From Ceratotherium simum simum (Eukaryota; Chordata; Mammalia; Perissodactyla; Rhinocerotidae): a stretch of DNA of 64,000 nucleotides. Positions within the stretch are counted from its first letter, which is position 1; every line of letters begins with the position of its first letter. A program made the translations under genes and the position numbers. The DNA is taken from contig NW_004454210.1 in assembly GCF_000283155.1 (NCBI RefSeq), positions 1-64,000 of the forward strand. Reading direction: 5' to 3'. Shown piece after piece: positions 47,101 through 58,203 of this stretch. Below the pieces are notes generated by a model. It saw nothing but the letters and a program-made list of their open reading frames with translations, did not search any database and had not been told where the DNA came from.

Positions 47101-50100
47101 CGTCGCCCACACCTAACAAAGGGCCTGGCACCTGAAGGAGCTCAGCCAGTGTTTGTGGAGTCTGTAGAGCGTACGCGGAGCTGGCCTGGGCCTGGTTACT
47201 GGCTCACAGAGAAATGAAATGTTCGGTGCCTGACAGGAGTTCCCTTTCAGAGAATTCCTGTCCTGGCGTTGGTGCACTTTAACCTGCAGCAGCTACAGCC
47301 CAGTCACCACCGCAGCCACCTTGCCCGGCCGAGCACTGCTTTGGTGGAGGAGGGGACGCAGGTCACAGGCAGGCGCCCACAGCCGCCGGAGCAGGTTGGC
47401 AGGGAAGGAAGGGCAATCCCAGCCTGGCCTTCAGCTTGAGCACAGGCCCTCGTCAGCCACAGCAAGCTGTTGGGCTGTCATGCGTGTCTCAGGGCACGAT
47501 GTGGTCACGGGCACTTCAGGTGATTATGTTTGTGGGTGTTGGCTGGGATAGAGACATGTGGGAGGAGTGAAACAAAACGTCTTTAAGAACAAGCCTGTCC
47601 AGGGGCCGGCCCCGTGGCATAGCAGTTAAGTGCGTGCGCTCCGCTGCTGGCGGCCTGGGTTCAGATCCGGGGCGCGCACCAACACGCCGCTTGTCCGGCC
47701 GTGCTGTGGCCGCGTTCCATATAAAGTGGAGGAGGATGGGCACAGACAGTCTTCCTCAGCAAAAGGAGGAGGATTGGCATGGATGTTAGCTCAGGGCTGA
47801 TCTTCCTCACAAAAAAAAAGAACAAGTCTGTCGGCCTGTAGGGGTCTGAGCTGGACCTGGAGTTGGCTGTATGTCTTTCAAAGGTGTGGGAATCAAGGCT
47901 CTGACAGGCATTCCCGTAGGAGGAGGCAGAGCTGGAAGGGGAGTAGAGGAGAAGGTATCCCCAGCCCCATGGTTGCCGAGTAAGTGGTTTCTTCCAGAGT
48001 GAGTGACAGCGGGGGGCGAGGTGCCTGGTGGTCCTGGGCCGGGGTGAAACTTTCCTCCTTGATCTTGTTGAATCACCCTAGTGATCAAGACTGTCAGGCC
48101 CAAAAGGCCCTGAAAAGGCCCCCTGGCCCATCTGATGCTGGAAACTGCTTCTCATGAGACAGTCCCTGCCTGATTCCCCCGGGACGGGGCGCCCTGCCTT
48201 CACAGCTCACACCTGCTCTACCCTCAGGAGTGAACTCACCGTTCCTCTGGGACCCTGCCGACTTGTGGCTCGGCCTCTCCCAGCTCCCATGGTTCAGCAG
48301 CCTTCTTTTCTGAAAGAGTCCCTGGCATTTGCTTTGGGCCAGGCCCCAGGGATGCCAGGATGACAGGTGTTCTTCTTCTCCCAGGACCCCTTCCCCCACC
48401 CATCCTATTCCCATCCTGGGGGGCAGCTATAGGGAGGAGAGTGAGCCTCAGTTCCCTTTTTTGTGTTGGACAGAGCTGGTTCCATCTTGGCTCTTGGCTT
48501 CCCAGTGGGATCTGAGCTTCAGTTTCCTCGTTGGCAAAGATCACCCGAGGGACTGACCACATGAGTCCAGCCTCGTGCCGGCACAGGGAAGGCATTTGCT
48601 ACATAGCAGTTGCCCTCTCCCCTTCTCTGACCTCTTTCCTGTCTGCTGCCCATCACCCTCCCCTAAGGGTGCCTCTGCCCGTGTCTCCCCTGCTGAGAGC
48701 CCTTCAGTGGGCCCCCCCCACAGAGTCCAGTCCTACCTGGGATTTCCGATCCTCTGTGAGGTCTGCCTCCATCTTCCCCTACATATGCCTGACTCAAGAC
48801 CAGGCTTTTCCTGGTAAATCGCGGCAGATTCCCAACTTTCCCTCACCGTGCTCTCCTGGGCCCAGTGCCCTGTCCCTCTCTGCCCGTTACACTCCCGGCT
48901 TTCCAGCTCCTGGGCTGCCTCCTCCATGAACAGCCAGTGCACATAAACGCTCCCTCCTGTGCACACCCACAGCAGTCCCGAGCTGGCTTGTATTCCTGCA
49001 GCGCCCATCACTCTCTGCGCTGAGTCCATTTTTTGTGGACTTGTGTTACTCTCCTACCTCTCTCATCATTTTCCCATGCCTTTTTCATCTGTGTCCCCAG
49101 CGCCCAGCATAATGCTGTGGGCATAGCAGGTGCCGAAAAATGTTTGCCCAAGCTACACCTTATAAACTGTGGGACTATGGCCAAGCCACTTCCCTACCAA
49201 GCCTTAGTTTCCTCAACTATAAAGTGACCTAGGTGATGCCTAAGGCCCTCTGTAGCTGTAAGATACAGTGACGTGTGTTGAGGAGTCCTCAGAGGGCTGC
49301 AAGAGAGCTGGGAGAAGGCATTGGGAAGGGTAAGTGTGCAGGGCATGAGGGGTCAGGGCCTCTCACTGTGAAGGTGTGGCTGGGGCCTCACCTAGCTATG
49401 GAGGCTTTACGGAGGGGAGGCTGGTTGTGGCCCAGGGACAGCCTCTAGGGAGCATTCCAGACCTGCAGGAAGCAGAGAGCATGTGGCCCAGGGGGCTGTG
49501 CACCCTTCCCCCAGCAATGACATGAGGCCTTTTCCAGAGGCGTTTCTGCTTGTCTGCAGAGTTGAGGGGGCTTGTCTGTGAATATGGAGATGGTAGGGCA
49601 GCTCATTGGCTCCCAACACACAGCAGCTCTGGCATCAGGGCTGGACAGGAAACTGAGGGAACCCAGGAGTGGCCAGGACATCAGGATACCTGGGTTCAGG
49701 TCCTGATTCTGCTCCTTGCTTGCTGACTTCAGACAAGGGATAAGCTCTGTTTCTGTTTTATCGAATAAGGAGATAGGACGAGATTGTTCCTAAGGATCTT
49801 TCTGACTCTGTAAACCTGACTGCATGTGTTAGGATTCTTTTTGTTGTAAGTGACAGAGACCAAGCTAAAACTAGCATCAGCAAACAAAGGGCCCATGTAA
49901 TGAAATTATCTGGTTTCTGGCAGATTTAGATTCAAGGTCTTAAACAAATTCATCTGCTTGCTGTCTTTCATATTCTCTCTCTCTGAGCTTTCGGCTTCTT
50001 TCTGTGTGTTGGCTTCATTTTCTCCTACTGGAGATGGGCTTTCTCTTTTGGTGGGGATCATGGCCCCCAACCACCTCTTAACTGCCAGTATTCCAGTAGT

Positions 50101-51220
50101 GACCCAAGAGACAAGGCTCCACACTGAAAAATTCCAGAGGAGATTCTGATTGGCCCAGTTTGGGTCACATGCCACCCCTGGACCAATCAGGCTAGGGCAG
50201 GGGCACATAGCTACCTCAATACCAGGCCAGTTGGTAGTCCCTCTAGAAGTGTGCGATTAAAGTGGAAAGCTGTTCCCCGGGAGAAGGGAGATTGCTGGAC
50301 AGGCTGGAGAAGAAACGTGCACCCCACTATGATGGCCAGGCTCAGGCCTCAAATAAAAGGACTTGGACACCTCCTCAGCACTGATGATAAACTCCAGTGG
50401 GCCCAGCCTCCGTCAGGTCCTGCAGCTGTTCTCCCGGCACTGCAGGGAAGTAATCAATATCGATTGGACTGTGGCTCGTTCAGATTTGTGCCCTGACACT
50501 GTTTGTAGCCTTAAACAAGTCTCATAATTACTTTATGGCTTTACTTCCTGATCTAAAGTAAAATTGGGAATTTGTGCTAATTGGTGTGGTTTTAAAGAAC
50601 AATTATTCATTGCTCAAAATAACAAAACACAGGAAACAGCCTAAAACTTCATCGTTGGGGAACAGGCTGAAAAGTTATGATACATCCATATAATGGAAAA
50701 CTATGCTGATGCCAACAAGAACGAGGGCGCTCTTCATGCCTGATGTGGAAAGCTCTCGGATGGTGAAGGGGAAAAGCAAAGTGTAGAACAATGTGGTTGA
50801 AATGCTAACATTGGTGTTTTAAAAATGCATATTAGCTTGAATATGCATTTTTAAATCCTTGCAAAGACACACAAGAAACTAACCACAGTTCTCTATTGGG
50901 AGGTGAAGGTGGAAACTGAGGGATGGAGGACAGGTATGGGAGGGAGATGTCACTGTATGCCTTTTGATTTTTGAGCCAGGTTAGATACTGATTCAAAAAA
51001 ATAAAAAATTGTTTTCCAAAAACATGAAAAATTGCTTAAAGAAAGCATGTGCAAAGCCTCCTACAGATACAGACTGTATAAAAATACTCTCATTGAGACG
51101 TATGTAATCAATGTCAAATACAAAATAAGTGATGATGCTCTTTTACTTGCTTAGGCACTAAAAGAAGAAATCAAAGGAATGCACGGATTGCGGATATTTA
51201 CCTCCGTCCCCAAACACTGA
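40903..51220 (+). CDS. BOLA3: BOLA3, mitochondrial BolA-like protein 3 (four coding exons)
   Basis: Mitochondrial matrix factor that works with GLRX5 and NFU1 in late [4Fe-4S] cluster delivery, for example to lipoate synthase and complexes I and II. Coding exons 40903-40956, 43195-43318, 45209-45297 and 51155-51220 join in frame to 333 nt (110 residues). All introns are GT-AG. The protein begins MAAWSPAAAAPLLRGIRG, an Arg/Ala/Leu-rich mitochondrial presequence, then the BolA fold from about residue 33 to VPKH. The cluster-binding candidates are Cys62 in GGCGAMYE and His99 in GMHGLRIF; these correspond to human Cys59 and His96, because this protein is three residues longer near LLHCAQRM. No stop or frameshift is present. 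The start ATG is in a CpG island. Confidence 0.97.
41784..41804 (-). repeat. C-rich repeat with G-quadruplex potential on the minus strand
   Basis: CCCCACCCCCACCCCCACCCCC: four or more C-tracts at one-base spacing, in BOLA3 intron 1. Confidence 0.75.
41955..42120 (-). mobile_element. L2 3'-end fragment in BOLA3 intron 1
   Basis: TCATTCATTCATTCATCCATC then GGCTCAGCTCTGGAGGGCTG and GTGAAAGAGCAAGTGTAC; an antisense L2 end with an expanded ATTC run. Confidence 0.45.
41964..41992 (+). repeat. ATTC/ATCC short tandem repeat in BOLA3 intron 1
   Basis: TCATTCATTCATTCATCCATCCATCC-type run at the edge of an L2 fragment. Confidence 0.85.
42235..42470 (+). mobile_element. L2-like fragment in BOLA3 intron 1
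   Basis: AATGAAGTCCAAAATCTTTA, GATGTTCAAGGCCTGCCGTG and CTCCCTTTTCAGCATGTG follow the L2 order. Weak. Confidence 0.4.
42815..42935 (+). repeat. MIR-like SINE in BOLA3 intron 1
   Basis: CTTGGGCACATTACTTAGTGC, AGTTTCCTCACCTGTAAAACT and GGGGAGTTAAA in order. Confidence 0.6.
43195..43318 (+). CDS. BOLA3: BOLA3 coding exon 2
   Basis: 124 bp, acceptor TGTGGCAG, donor GTGAGG. It encodes LPLLHCAQRMFASQTEGE through KVTDIS. The FPRATVIKV segment is the first conserved BolA strand-helix region. Confidence 0.97.
43319..45208 (+). other. BOLA3: BOLA3 intron 2
   Basis: Mostly unique, moderately GC-rich sequence. No second gene or clear recent repeat seen. Open frames on both strands resemble nothing known. 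Confidence 0.55.
45209..45297 (+). CDS. BOLA3: BOLA3 coding exon 3
   Basis: 89 bp, acceptor TTATTTCAG, donor GTCAGT. It encodes GGCGAMYEIQIESEEF to HRMVNQ, including the predicted cluster-ligand Cys62 and the KRTVQQHRMVNQ helix typical of the family. Confidence 0.97.
45940..46150 (+). mobile_element. L2-like fragment in BOLA3 intron 3
   Basis: Pyrimidine-rich CCAGGCCTTTCCCCACCCCTC and CCTGCCTGGGTTCTCCTCC resemble the L2 segment before the 3' end. Weak. Confidence 0.35.
46627..46850 (+). repeat. MIR SINE in BOLA3 intron 3
   Basis: Nearly full-length: GGTTCTGGAGTCCGACTGCC, AGCTGTGTGACCTGAGCAAG, CTCAATTTCCTAGTCTGTTA, AGTGCTTGACACAGAGTAGG. Confidence 0.8.
47600..47817 (+). mobile_element. ERE SINE in BOLA3 intron 3
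   Basis: Plus-strand copy of a variant form with CATATAAAGTGGAGGAGG in place of the usual middle. Flanks AAGAACAAGCCTGTC and AAGAACAAGTCTGTC are a 15-bp duplication with one mismatch. Confidence 0.93.
48600..49147 (+). mobile_element. L2-like fragment in BOLA3 intron 3
   Basis: Ends with CAGCGCCCAGCATAATGCTG and GCAGGTGCCGAAAAATGTTTG, a decayed form of the L2 3' end (GTGCTCAATAAATGTTTG). Confidence 0.5.
49150..49230 (+). repeat. MIR core fragment
   Basis: GGGACTATGGCCAAGCCACTT and CCTTAGTTTCCTCAACTATA match the MIR core only. Confidence 0.5.
49690..49830 (+). repeat. MIR-like fragment
   Basis: GGGTTCAGGTCCTGATTCTGC, TTGCTGACTTCAGACAAGGG and a decayed GTTTTATCGAATAAGGAGAT region. Confidence 0.5.
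49825..50215. repeat. Interspersed repeat, family unresolved (copy 2)
   Basis: AGGATTCTTTTTGTTGTAAG, TTCTGATTGGCCCAGTTTGG, GGTCACATGCCACCCCTGGA and CCAATCAGGC; same pattern as copy 1 at 39230-39570. Confidence 0.5.
50600..51005 (+). mobile_element. Old LINE 3' end in BOLA3 intron 3
   Basis: CATCCATATAATGGAAAACTA, AGGACAGGTATGGGAGGGAG and a terminal CAAAAAAATAAAAAATT resemble an ancient LINE 3' end. It contains a perfect hairpin at 50818-50855. Confidence 0.5.
50818..50855. repeat. Perfect inverted repeat (hairpin) in BOLA3 intron 3
   Basis: Arms TTTAAAAATGCATATT (50818-50833) and AATATGCATTTTTAAA (50840-50855) are exact reverse complements with a 6-base loop AGCTTG. Confidence 0.95.
51155..51220 (+). 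CDS. BOLA3: BOLA3 coding exon 4
   Basis: 66 bp, acceptor TTGCTTAG. It encodes ALKEEIKGMHGLRIFTS then VPKH and stop TGA at 51218-51220. It contains the conserved C-terminal His (His99). Confidence 0.97.
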   Translation, partial: ALKEEIKGMHGLRIFTSVPKH

Positions 51221-51395
51221 CCACGCCCTGGCTGCATAGATGCTGCTGCTTAAAACCTTGGATGAACTTGACCATTCTTTCCTAGGCGTTTGCCAAAAAA
51301 GTTATCTATTTTGTTCGTAGACATTTCCATATTATAATTATAGAAGAATATGTTATCTATTTAGATGTTAATTAAAGGCAACAGACAGCTGAAGC
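51221..51395 (+). other. BOLA3: BOLA3 3' UTR and probable poly(A) signal
   Basis: Unique sequence after the stop. The first plausible poly(A) hexamer is ATTAAA at 51371-51376, which would give a short 3' UTR of about 170 bases. No AATAAA precedes it. The end is inferred. Confidence 0.5.
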
Positions 51396-52859
51396 TTTTA
51401 CAGAGTCGTTAATCATGCTTCTAGTTCCTTTGTTTCAGAAGCAATGTCCTTTTGTCCAGAGTGGTCTCATCTTTGGACAGTTCTGTCCTGCTGCAACAGA
51501 GGCAGAATGGAGTGCCAGCTACTTTTGTCCTGTCAAGTGACTTTCTTGTTTCTCCTCCCTGAAACTGCTCAGGCCCCTGAATCTTACCAAAAAGAAAAGA
51601 TCCTTTAGTTTTACTGTTTCCTAAGTTTACCACTCTCTTTCTCTTCCCCTCCACAAGAAAGATCTTGGATGCTCAGTTTCTGACTCCCTGGAGTGGACTC
51701 TAAGGATTTGGGGCTGCCTGGATCAGGATCTTTTTCCTATGTTTGAAGAGTCCTCCCCTACCCTTTGCATCTTGGTGGGAGGTGGGCTCCACCTCACCCG
51801 TCAGAAGCTGAAAAGGCTTGCTTTCCTAGCTCCCTTGCAAATAACGGACAAGCCAATCTAGACTCAGCCAGACAGGTCTGCCCTGCACTTTGAATTGGGA
51901 GCAAGTGACGCCAAGAAGCAGGGGCAGTGGTGCATCCATTCTGGCAGCAGTGGCAGCAGTGTCCAGTGTTCTGGGTAGTGGCGGTGGCAGAGTTGGTGTT
52001 ACAAGCTGCTGTCTCTGGAGTCCATGGCAGTGGTCCCAGTGTCTGGGTCTGCAGGGTAATTTGCTCTGGCTCAGAGCTTCCTGTTCCTGCCCATTTTCAG
52101 AAGCTGGTTCACCAGTGTTCCCCAAAATTCTGTCATTGCCTTCATATCCTTTCACAAAATTCTTCTCTGCTCACATCAGCCTGGTCAGTGTCTGTTGCTT
52201 GCAACCCAGAGCCCTGCTGGGTTCACCTGCCCACCCCTCACAGTGGCTCCTGCCCTCCTGCCCCCACTCCCTCCTGGACAGCTTTCTGAGAGATCCACTG
52301 CTGCTCTCAGTCCTCGGCATCCCAGTCACTGGTGATGGCAGCTTGACCATCCACTCTTTCCTCAAACTCCTCCTTTGTCTTGCATGTAACTGACCACCAG
52401 GGAAATCAGTGGTCACTGTCGGTTCTGAAGGCCCCTCCTACCTCCCTAGGAAATAAGAGTATGTAGGTAAAACAACCTTGGGCCCTAGAGTTTTGGAGCA
52501 GCACAAGTTTTACATACTCTGTTCACATACTGTGTCCCCATTTTTTGGTTTAAAAATATTCTCTATCTCTACGGTGGGGGGCAGGGCTTGGTGTCCTGCC
52601 AGGGCAGAACTGCCTTTTACGTGGAATAGAGTCACTCAATTGTGTCAGAGCTGAGAAGACAGGATAAAACAAACTCCTGAGGGCCTGAGACACCTCTGAA
52701 AGAGCTAGACACCCCGAGAGGCCAGCTTTTAGGTGATGTAGTGAGAAAACACCTAAGACTAGAGTCCCGGAAGCCAGAAGAAGGCAGTGGTCAGTGAGAA
52801 CAGAGAGACCACAGAATTAGATGCATGTTGATTACTTGTGTGGAGCCTAATTTCGTTCT

Positions 52860-53370
52860 CTTGAGGGTGAACTGAACATAGTGATCTGCGTCTAAAGGAC
52901 AGAATAAGGTGGAAGTGACAATGTGCAGCCTCAGAACTAGGTCATAGAAGGCACTGTGGCCTCCTCCTTGCTCTCTCTTGGATTCCTCTCTCTAGGGAAG
53001 GTAGCCACCATGTTGTGAGGACACTCAAGCAGCCTGTGGAGAGGCCCATGGGAGGAACTGAGGCTTCTTACCAGCAGGCAATGAAACAGGCCTGCCAAAT
53101 GCCAGCAGAGAACTGAGCCTTCTGCCAAGCCAAGAGCCATGTGGGTGAGCCATCTTGGAAGTGGATCCTTCCAAGTCACAGTCACAGTCAAGCCTTCAGA
53201 AAACTGTAGCCCCAGCTGATGTTTTGACTGCAACCTAAGCCAGAACTACTCAGCTAAGCTACTCCCCAATTCCTGACCAAGAGAAACTGTGAGATAATAA
53301 ATGTTTGTTGCTTTAAGCCACTAGGTTTTGGGGTAAATTTTTATGTAGCAATAGATAACTGATCACTTGA
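52860..53370 (+). mobile_element. Probable ERVL-MaLR-type LTR
   Basis: The right end (ACTGTGAGATAATAAATGTT, TTTAAGCCACTAGGTTTTGG, GCAATAGATAACTGAT) is the characteristic 3' end of MLT1-like LTRs. The left boundary is uncertain. Confidence 0.65.
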
Positions 53371-55650
53371 GCATTACTGGGAAGACACTGGGGCATTTCA
53401 CAGATTGAAGGAAGCATTGAAGAGCCAAACTGCGGAAGAGATGGGTATAGCTAAATGTCACCAACGCCACCAGGTCTTCTCTGCATCTCCTGTCTGCCTC
53501 TCTCTGCAAATCAGCTTTATTATCTCTCACTCTGGATTGGTTTCCACCATAGAGCAGTGATTATACTGCCAGCAGCTCTTAATTTTTATATCTTAATGTC
53601 CAGGCCATGAGAAGGGCAGACTTTCCTTCCAAGTTCCAGTTCAAAGAATGCCAGGGAAGGCCTCTCATCAACCCCTCTTAAATCAGGAGCCACCCTGGAC
53701 TAGGTGATCAGGAGTCATGTACGCCGCAGCCTCTCTCTGGACTCCGGTTTGGAGTGGAGGGAGGAACAGTTGCGAAAAGCAGTAGGGGTTCTTTTCTCCA
53801 AAGAAGAGGCTGGGACAAAACAGCTGTTCTCCACTGGAGGAAAAGGTGATGTGGCAGGCCTCCTAGGAGTCTGGGGTCACCAGAGAAAAGCAGACTCTTC
53901 CCTCTGCTCCACCCCACAGGACTCTTCAGGCCCAGTGAAATGTGTCAATCCTCCCACTTCCACGTGTCTGCTCCCAAATCTGGCAACAAGAACATTTTAA
54001 AGTAGCTCACACAAACACCCTGCCCCCTGCCCCGCAGCAGCTCTTCCCCCAATTAAACGGAACGTTGGGAGAGGAGTCATAGGGTTTCTTTTTAGGTGGT
54101 TAAAAAAGAAGACGAAATGGTTTAATCTTAGAGTGGCCAGAGTATAATATTGCGTCTGATACAGCCACTCCTAGCTTTTTGATTAAGTGCTACTTGTGGA
54201 AACTGCTGAATTAAGATGACACATTTTCTGAGCCAAGTGTCCTTTTAAGAATAGTGTAGAGTTTTCCAGGGGAAAATCCAAGGCGTCCTGATGTCGGCAC
54301 TTGCTGACTGGGCAGGTCAATCTAAAGGACACTGCCTGGTCCACAGCCCTCCGTGGCCCATTTTGTTCCATAGGTTCTGTAGTGCCCCTCTTCCCCTGAC
54401 TGGACCCGTCAACTAGCAGTCATGGGACAAGCTGGCCTGCAACGTGGGAGGGAATCTGGGGCCACAAATCCCCACCCAGACAGTCGCAGTGGCAAGAAGT
54501 CACCGGATCCAATTCACTTTCTTGGGAATCAAAACTGGAAAGGATGAGTAAATGACCCCAGGACAGCTCATGGCTGGTGGAAAGCTCTGGGCAAACATTC
54601 TGGGCATTCAAACCAGGAAATACGGAGGGAATTGATCAAGGAGAAGCAGAAGTTGAAACAAGCGCCTGGAGATGTCATGATGGACATTGGCAAGTCTGAG
54701 ATTAAGAGGAAGCTGATACTATAATAAGAGAGAGTGATTCTCAATCTGGCTGCAAATTAGAACTAGCTGGGGTATTTAAAAATGCCTATACGTGGGTCCC
54801 TCCCAGGTCTGAGGCCGGCTAGTGAGCAGTGGAGAGTGGACATATGGGAGACCAGGTAGTTGAGTTACAGGTAGGCTGGAAGTGAACCTCCTGGACTCCT
54901 TAGAGCCCCAGGAATCAGGACCCCCCCTCCACCTAGTCCTCCTAACCTGCTCCACACCTCTGGGAGGCCTGCCCTGCCCACTGCTTCTCTCCAGGCCAGC
55001 CCACCCCCTCTTCCCTCCAGGGAGCTGCTGCCTGTCGGTTTGCCTGCTCACCTCTATCCCATACCCATCTTGGGGAGCTGCCCCCACGCCCCTAATTCCA
55101 CAGGGTAAACGGCCGGCAGGAGAGCGCCAATGCAACCAGAGCCAGGCACAGGCCCCCGATCTGACCTGGGTGAATCCAGCCTGCAGGATCCAAGGGTAAC
55201 TGAACCAGGCCTCTACCAGCTGCAACCATTTCCCCGGGAGCACCCGGAGCAGAGCCCGCCCACCCCACGCCCCCCAAGCCCCCACCCCGGGTCCGCACAG
55301 CCTTGAGCCCTGCTTCCAGCCACCGCCCACCGCAATCCTACCCTGCGCTTCCTCCAGACGACTCTAAGACATCGCCATAAATCAGAAACCCTTGGCTTGA
55401 GTAGGCAGAGTTGGCCTTCTTAGTGCAGCCTAAAGAACCCCAAGCCACACTGCGCGAATCTTACAAGTCTCTACCGGGACCCGCTGGAGGGCGTCTCAAC
55501 TCCTTGCCCACCAAGCCGACTTTTGACATCTTTTGTATTTGCATTTGCTCTGATAATGCTGGTAGAATTAATTCTCTCGCTCGGCACCTCATTCCAGGGA
55601 ATTGATCTCATTTCTTAGGTTGTAATAAGATACCCTGTCACTGCGAATTT
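53371..55650. other. Intergenic downstream of BOLA3
   Basis: Apart from a MER5-like piece, nothing recognised. A minus-strand open frame at 54776-55330 (184 residues) is Gly/Trp/Arg-rich with no domain and is probably a chance frame in GC-rich DNA. Confidence 0.5.
54725..54800. mobile_element. MER5-like DNA transposon fragment
   Basis: GTGATTCTCAATCTGGCTGC, AATTAGAACTAGCTGGGG and TTAAAAATGCCTATAC resemble one end of MER5-type elements. Confidence 0.5.
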
Positions 55651-55667
55651 AAAAGAACATTTATGCA

Positions 55668-55905
55668 GGGCCGGCCTGGTAGTGCAAGCGGTTAAGAACG
55701 CCTGCTCTGCTGTGGCAGCCCAGGGTTCGCAGGTTCCGATCCTGGGCGCGCACCAACGCACTGCTTGTTAGGCCATGCTGTGGCAGACGTCCCATATAAA
55801 GTGGAGGAAGATGGGCATGGATGTTAGCTCAGGGCCAGTCTTCCTCAGCAAAAAGAGAAGGGTTGGCAGATGTTAGCTCAGAGCCGATCTTCCTCAAAAA
55901 AAAAA
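55668..55905 (+). mobile_element. ERE SINE
   Basis: Plus-strand variant with CATATAAAGTGGAGGAAG. Flanks AAGAACATTTATGCA (55653) and AAGACCATTTATGCA (55906) are a 15-bp duplication with one mismatch. It lies next to the putative retrocopy 3' end. Confidence 0.93.
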
Positions 55906-56259
55906 AAGACCATTTATGCACTTTAATTTTTTTTGAGATAAATGTTTATTAGAGAGGCAGATAAGAGGGTACAGCTAAAAGATGGCAGACAAACAGATTG
56001 TTTTCTTTTAGAATTGGAATAAAAAGAAACAATCATGCTGACCTTTATTCAAACACAATTTATTCAGAACCCAAGGGCCTATAATGGTCTCATGTGTAGC
56101 ATCCAGCGGGCCACCAAACCATGAGTGTAAGAGCCTTGGCCTCCCCAGCAGTTATACAAACAAAAAGGCCATCTGGGAGCAGAATAACCAGTTAAACAAA
56201 CGGATAAAAGTGTAAAAAGTTAAAACAACTGAAGTTCAAGTAATCACTTTAGCTTTTTT

Positions 56260-56650
56260 TAAAAAATGTTTTAAAAAGTTTTTATAACTATTTTTATAAC
56301 AGTTTTATAACAGTTTAAGATTTACAGAAATATTGAGAAGATGGTACAGAGTTTCCCTTCTACCCCACACCCAGTATCCCCTATTTTAACAGCTTACACA
56401 AGAATGGTACATTTGTTACAATTATTGAACCAATACTGATACATTATTACACATTAAAGCCCACAGTTTATTCAGATTCCCTTAATTTTTCCCTAATGTC
56501 TTCCCCAGGTACCCCCTCCAAGACACCACGATACATTTAATTGTCGTGTCTCCTTAGGCTCCTCTTGGTCATCACAGTTTCTCAGAATTTCCTCGTTTTT
56601 GATGACCCTTTAGTTTTTAGATAGCAGTACATACAAATATTTTCCGTGGG
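56260..56650. mobile_element. Old L1-like fragment
   Basis: AGATTTACAGAAATATTGAG, CAATACTGATACATTATTAC and CCACAGTTTATTCAGATTCC are words of a common ancient LINE. Its presence inside the putative retrocopy 3' UTR is unexplained. Confidence 0.4.
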
Positions 56651-57974
56651 GGAATTATAGATGTGTTTGACAGAAAGCAATTTGAAAAACAAAAACAAAC
56701 CACAAAAGAAGTCACAATCCAGGTGACCAATTGAAAGTTACTCTAGTCTAAACATTTTGGCAAATTAATCGCATCTTAGACATGGCACCAAAAAAGCGCA
56801 CCGGCATTATTAAGAATAAAACCACTGCCTTGAGTGATGGACATCAGGAAGTAGCTGCTTCCCCCAAACAGGATGGGTTTAAAGGAGGACATTGTCTGCG
56901 GAGAGGTTGGTGGAATAAACAAGGTCGGGGGGAGGGGCTTGTACACTCACGTTATTAACCTGGAAGTGTCTCTCTAAAATAAGGTGGAAAACTTTATACA
57001 CAAGCTGAAATTTTCCTTCTTTTCTTTAACAGAGACCTGCTGGAAGAAAACAAAGACTGCGTTGGGTGGAAATGGAAATTCCTGATGCTTTGGAAATTAT
57101 TTCAGTACTGTTTCTAACCCTTCAGGCATTGACTAGAGGAACCGAAACTACAAAATGTCTTGTACTGTTTAGTCAATGTCCTGTCTTCATCTGTTCTCAG
57201 TGCTGAGGCATACAACTTAAAATAATGATCATAAATACATGCACACACCCACCCCCTTGCTTTATACAAACCAGTTGAGCTATTTTTTGAACCAAATTTG
57301 CACAACTCTAAAGAAAAAAAAACTTCAAAGAACAGGATGTTTTTCAAGGCAGGCTTTTTAGAAGCTAAGGGTGACTTGCCCTATTTGGCTTTTTCAGGGT
57401 TTCCTTTGCTTTCTCCAGTAGTTAACAGTTTGGCATGGAGCTCATCATCTGATTTGGAAGGTCAGATTTTAATATCTGCAGTCTCCCATTCGTTTGGTTA
57501 AATGCCTAGAGCTGGTAATCTGCTGGTGCTGAAGTGGGGGGAGGTATTCATGGCTCATTAAAACAAATCCTCATGGTTTAAGGGTCAGCTGATTTTCTAC
57601 AATACTTAAAAAGGAGAACTGAAACAATTCCCCTGAAGAAGTCTGGATCAAGATAAGCAGCTTTACCAATATTGTGTCAGTAAAGGCATAATAATTCAAA
57701 AGAAATTTTAATTATAAAATTTTAAAAATTATGTAGTGGTAAGTCAGACTGTCATTAAATAAAGTCCACTCCATTTCACTTCAGTAGCCCTTGTAAAATA
57801 TAAACTAACACACTGCTGGAACCTTGAAACACGGGCCATCCAGAGCAACGAGTGTGAGTCCCTCCTGCCATTTTCTGATCCTCTGATTTGAGCTTAAGAA
57901 ATGAGCCTGTAATGTAGAGGCAAGAAGCTAACTTTCCTGTCTAAAAGTAGGAAGGATATGAATAAATATTTTTC

Positions 57975-58203
57975 TTTTTTCTTCCTTCCTTCCTTCCTTC
58001 CTCTTTCTTTTCTTTCTTTTTTTTTTTTGGTGAGGAAGATTGGCCCTGAGCTAACATCTGTGCCAATCCTTCTCTATTTTGTATGTGGGACACTGCCACA
58101 GCATGGCTTGATGAGCAGTGTGTAGGTCTGCGCCCGGCATCTGAAACTGAACCCCAGGCCGCTAAAGTGGAACATGTGAACATAACCACTACCCTGCTCG
58201 CCC
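57975..58203 (-). mobile_element. Older ERE-type SINE
   Basis: Minus-strand copy whose poly(A) tail has become a CTTT/CCTT microsatellite. Perfect 17-bp duplication ATGAATAAATATTTTTC at 57958-57974 and 58204-58220. Confidence 0.93.
57978..58025. repeat. CCTT/CTTT microsatellite
   Basis: CTTCCTTCCTTCCTTCCTTCC then CTTT and T runs, grown from the tail of the ERE at 57975-58203. Confidence 0.9.

Noticed and set aside
54776..55330. 184-residue minus-strand frame as a gene
   Set aside because: Trp/Gly-rich with no recognisable motif, overlapped by other random frames. No promoter-like CpG island.
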